A stretch of 64,000 bases of DNA, from contig CAKRQV010000005.1 in NCBI GenBank assembly GCA_934394565.1, positions 62,001 to 126,000 of the forward strand, written 5' to 3'. Source of the DNA: an uncultured Lachnospiraceae bacterium. Lineage in GTDB: Bacteria; Bacillota; Clostridia; Lachnospirales; Lachnospiraceae. The position numbers and the translations under genes are program-made. The notes beneath the pieces were generated by a model. It was not told the DNA's origin. It did no database searches and saw only the letters and a list, made by a program, of their open reading frames with translations. Below are positions 60,991 through 64,000 of the stretch, piece after piece (within the stretch, counting starts at the first letter, position 1; every line of letters starts with the position of its first letter).

Positions 60991-63165
60991 ATGCTTGATA
61001 TCCAACATCTGTGCCCCGGCTGTATGCAGACGAAGCCGGATTCTGCTGCCGTCTGTCCGCACTGCGGCTACACAGCCGACACGCCGGTATCCGAAAACGC
61101 ACTGCCGGTTTTTACGATTCTTCAGGGAAAATATCTGGTGGGAGCTCCACTGGGAAAGGGTGGCTTTGGTATTACCTATATTGCCATGGATCTGCAGACG
61201 GAAACGGTCGTTGCCATCAAAGAATATTTTCCGGCTGACTTTGCCTGTCGTGCTGCCGATACGGAAACTGTACTGCCCGTTGATGAAAAACAGAGCCTCT
61301 ATTTTCGCACAGGCATGAAAAGCTTTACCCGGGAGGGGGAGCTTCTTCACCGTCTTTCTGATATTCCCGGCATCGTACAGTTTCTGGATATGCTGTACTG
61401 CAACAACACTGCCTATCTGGTCATGTCGTACATTCCCGGCATTTCCCTCAAAAAGCAGATGAAAAAGCAGGAAAAGCCATTTACAGAATGGGAAGCCCTG
61501 ACTATGATGCGTCCCATTCTTTCTGCACTGCAGACCATGCACCAGAAACATATCCTGCACCGTGACATCAGCCCGGAAAACCTGATGTATGGCCCGGATC
61601 ATACGCTGACACTAATCGATTTTGGTGCTGCCCGGGAATTTTCCACCGATGATGACGAAAATCTGACCGTTATCCTGAAAAGAGGCTATGCTCCGGAGGA
61701 ACAGTATCATTCCGGCAGCCGCCAGGGAGCCTGGACCGATGTCTATGCCGTCTGTGCCGTTCTATATCATATGCTGACCGGCATTCTGCCGCAGGAAGCT
61801 GATAAACGTGCGGAAAGCGATCAGCTGACGCCGCTTTCCCGGCTGCCGCAGATTTCTGTACGCCCTTCGGTCTGTCAGGCTATTGAAAAGGGATTGCAGG
61901 TGGATGCGCTGGAACGATATGCCAGTATGAAGGCACTGATGAAGGATCTGTATGCGGATTCTGCGTATGCTGAAGAAAAAACTGTCCCGAAAGATAACGC
62001 GACAACTTCTCCGACAACAGCATCTGTGGATTCTAATGGTTCTTCTGCTGAAACTTCCGGAAACATCTCTGACGGCTCCACAGAACCGCCGGCAAAGCAA
62101 CCGGATTCACACACCGAAACGCAGACATCTTCTGACAAAAACACCAGTCACAGATCTTTCCTCCGTGTTGCCGGTTATATCGTCCTTGCCGTGTTTGGTC
62201 TGTTTCTCGGTCTGTTTCTCGGTCGTTCCATTGTCGATTTCATTTTGGCCGGTAACCAGCAGTCCTCCGGGCAGCAAGCAGCTTCTGTACCTTATAGCAG
62301 TTCTTCCGAACTCCAGGAAACAACGGCTATATCCTATACCAGCTCTGACGGACTACCAGAGACAACGGCTGTTGCTGATGAGCCACAGGCTTCATCCGAT
62401 TCTGCCGTTGTTATTGAAATGTCCGGCGGATCTGTACTTGATTACTATACCAGTCTGACGGAAGCGATACAGTTTGCACAACAGTATTCAGGTTCTGATC
62501 TGAACATCCGTCTTTTAAAGGATCTCACGGAAGATATCTGTATTCCTGCAGGGCTTGAAATATCTATTGACTTTGACAACCATACCCTGTGCAACGTTTC
62601 TGATCATACGATCATAAATCATGGATATCTGACCCTGCGGGAAGGTACGCTGGACAATCTGACCAACGAAAAGGCTGCCTTATGCAATGCCTCTGACGGT
62701 GTTGCCTATCTTGCTTTTATGGATGTAACCCGAAGTGCGGAAAATGGTGTCGCAGACCAGGAAGCCGACAATCTGAACACCTATTATACCATTGACAATC
62801 AGGGCAGCCTTTCTGTATATGACAGCACCGTCCGAAACAGTGGTAGCTATTCCAGTACGATCCATAATGGCACTAAAGGCGCTGCATTTACCGGTAATTT
62901 TTATGCTGACATCACATTCACTGGTATTACAACACTGGTTGAGGGCGGACGTTTCGGCCTGAAAAATGAAGCTGACGGCTGTGCAGTGATCGATGAAAGT
63001 GCTATCTTTCATGACAGTTCTGACAGTCTGATCTATACCAAGGGCAGTCTGACTGTAAATGGAGCTTTCTTTAACAATGCCCCCTGCGCCATAAAGGTTG
63101 CAGGCGGTCACTACGAATATGCGGATGTAACTTTTGAAACAGACAAAGATATAGAAAACAAATAA
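60991..63165 (+). CDS. Zinc-ribbon Ser/Thr protein kinase with extracellular repeat domain
   Basis: 724 residues. Zinc ribbon C8-x2-C11 and C22-x2-C25; kinase 45-320 with GKGGFG loop, Lys77 (VAIKEYF), H190-R-D192-I-S-P-E-N197, D210-F-G and GYAPEEQY. The HRD loop has Ser194 where most Ser/Thr kinases have Lys; this recurs in the next kinase. A Ser/Thr linker leads to one helix (391-420). The outside part (about 480-724) has short repeated strands (NLTNEKAALCNASDG, TYYTIDNQGSLSVYDSTVRN) like a right-handed beta-helix. A receptor-type kinase; ligand unknown. Confidence 0.92.
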   Translation: MLDIQHLCPGCMQTKPDSAAVCPHCGYTADTPVSENALPVFTILQGKYLVGAPLGKGGFGITYIAMDLQTETVVAIKEYFPADFACRAADTETVLPVDEKQSLYFRTGMKSFTREGELLHRLSDIPGIVQFLDMLYCNNTAYLVMSYIPGISLKKQMKKQEKPFTEWEALTMMRPILSALQTMHQKHILHRDISPENLMYGPDHTLTLIDFGAAREFSTDDDENLTVILKRGYAPEEQYHSGSRQGAWTDVYAVCAVLYHMLTGILPQEADKRAESDQLTPLSRLPQISVRPSVCQAIEKGLQVDALERYASMKALMKDLYADSAYAEEKTVPKDNATTSPTTASVDSNGSSAETSGNISDGSTEPPAKQPDSHTETQTSSDKNTSHRSFLRVAGYIVLAVFGLFLGLFLGRSIVDFILAGNQQSSGQQAASVPYSSSSELQETTAISYTSSDGLPETTAVADEPQASSDSAVVIEMSGGSVLDYYTSLTEAIQFAQQYSGSDLNIRLLKDLTEDICIPAGLEISIDFDNHTLCNVSDHTIINHGYLTLREGTLDNLTNEKAALCNASDGVAYLAFMDVTRSAENGVADQEADNLNTYYTIDNQGSLSVYDSTVRNSGSYSSTIHNGTKGAAFTGNFYADITFTGITTLVEGGRFGLKNEADGCAVIDESAIFHDSSDSLIYTKGSLTVNGAFFNNAPCAIKVAGGHYEYADVTFETDKDIENK

Positions 63166-63177
63166 GGAGCAGCTCTC

Positions 63178-64000
63178 ATGTTAGATATACAACACCTCTG
63201 TCCCGGCTGCATGCACCGCTGGGATGATCCCACCACGGACTGCCCACGCTGCGGCTATCCCAAAGACCGTCTGACACCCAGGGACGCGCTTCCGGTCTTT
63301 TCCATTCTGGCCGGGAAATATCTGATCGGCAGTCCGCTGGGCAAAGGCGGTTTCGGTATCACCTATATAGCCATGCGCCTGACAGACGAAACCATCGTAG
63401 CTATCAAGGAATTTTTCCCCAATGAGCTTGCCATCCGTGACGTCAATGGTGAAACTGTGCTGCCAGCGGATGCCGCCAAAGCCGTATATTACCGCACGGG
63501 CATGAAAAGTTTCACGGAAGAAGGGCGTATTCTCCATATGCTTTCTGATGTGGAGCATATCGTACATGTTCTTGATATGGTACAGGCCAATGGAACGTCC
63601 TATCTGGTCATGGAATACGTTCCGGGCATTTCTCTGAAAAAATATATGAAAGCCCAGAACGGACCTTTTACGGAAAAACGGGCACTGGAAATGATCCGTC
63701 CCATCCTGCTGGCACTCTCTGCCATGCACAGCAGACACATCCTGCACCGTGACATCAGCCCGGAAAATCTGATGGTACAGCCCGATCAGACGCTGACCCT
63801 GATCGATTTCGGTGCTGCCCGCACGTTTTCACAGGATGACGACGATAATCTGACCGTCATTCTGAAACGAGGCTACGCCCCCGAAGAGCAGTATCATTCT
63901 GACAGCCGTCAAGGGCCCTGGTCCGATCTGTATGCCATCTGTGCCGTACTTTACCAGATGCTGACCGGAATGCGCCCCCAGGAAGCGGCGGCACGGGTCA
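63178..64000 (+). CDS. Zinc-ribbon Ser/Thr protein kinase, second copy (3' end outside window)
   Basis: About 274 residues visible. MLDIQHLCPGCM is identical to the first ten-odd residues of the upstream kinase; CPGC/CPRC zinc ribbon, GKGGFG loop, VAIKEFF Lys, HRDISPENLM, LIDFGAARTF and KRGYAPEEQYHS follow. It diverges more outside these motifs, so it is a paralogue from duplication rather than a recent copy. AAGGAG overlaps the stop of the first kinase. Whether it has an outer domain cannot be seen. Confidence 0.93.
   Translation, partial: MLDIQHLCPGCMHRWDDPTTDCPRCGYPKDRLTPRDALPVFSILAGKYLIGSPLGKGGFGITYIAMRLTDETIVAIKEFFPNELAIRDVNGETVLPADAAKAVYYRTGMKSFTEEGRILHMLSDVEHIVHVLDMVQANGTSYLVMEYVPGISLKKYMKAQNGPFTEKRALEMIRPILLALSAMHSRHILHRDISPENLMVQPDQTLTLIDFGAARTFSQDDDDNLTVILKRGYAPEEQYHSDSRQGPWSDLYAICAVLYQMLTGMRPQEAAARV

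Noticed and set aside
52326..64000. TerY-phosphorylation triad
   Set aside because: Kinase and PP2C are present but no vWA/TerY protein is visible in the window, so the label is not supported.

Overview
The window looks like chromosome of a Gram-positive gut-type Clostridia, most likely Lachnospiraceae. The evidence is the rimP-nusA-rnpM-ylxQ-infB-rbfA-nrnA-truB-ribF block in Firmicutes order, AGGAGG-type ribosome binding sites on nearly every gene, pyrophosphate-linked glycolysis (pyruvate phosphate dikinase plus a PPi-type phosphofructokinase), rbs-type sugar ABC genes, and a selenium YedF/DUF3343 pair. I cannot name the genus. No tRNA, rRNA, CRISPR array or complete insertion sequence was seen.

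Layout. 0-13 kb: central carbon genes (ppdK, pfp, pyk) mixed with a lone UroD-family methyltransferase, a decayed aldo/keto reductase, a MATE exporter, an orphan PduB-like shell protein and a Ca2+-type P-ATPase. Three large composite palindromes (about 3.86-4.13, 7.34-7.61 and 12.99-13.19 kb) lie between convergent genes. They share architecture, and two share a conserved core with stem-preserving changes.

13-31 kb: an accessory catabolic island. One long minus-strand operon runs binding protein, ABC ATPase, two permeases, MttB-family methyltransferase, FGGY kinase, UlaG-type lactonase, propeller-like protein, KDPG aldolase, KDG kinase. A divergent DeoR regulator separates it from a second operon: GntR regulator, ManD-like sugar-acid dehydratase, zinc dehydrogenase, short-chain dehydrogenase, second UlaG-like hydrolase. 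Together they suggest import of a sugar-acid-like compound, demethylation or a related step, phosphorylation and lactone opening, with carbon entering the 2-keto-3-deoxygluconate route. The substrate is unknown.

31-52 kb: a CmpB-family membrane protein, an NSS symporter, a selenium/sulfur set (cysteine desulfurase-like, YedF, DUF3343), the translation/transcription operon, a lipoprotein amidase, topoisomerase IV subunits and a secreted amidase with Ig-like domains.

52-64 kb: a phosphosignalling island with two divergent arms. Minus arm: PP2C phosphatase, zinc-ribbon FHA protein, membrane FHA protein, and a membrane subtilase whose N-terminus is a degenerate copy of the neighbouring kinases' N-lobe. 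Plus arm: an HTH-containing regulator, a second membrane FHA protein and two zinc-ribbon Ser/Thr kinases; the second runs off the window. The parts read as one system: kinases write, FHA domains read, PP2C erases, and the subtilase may be the extracellular output or sensor.
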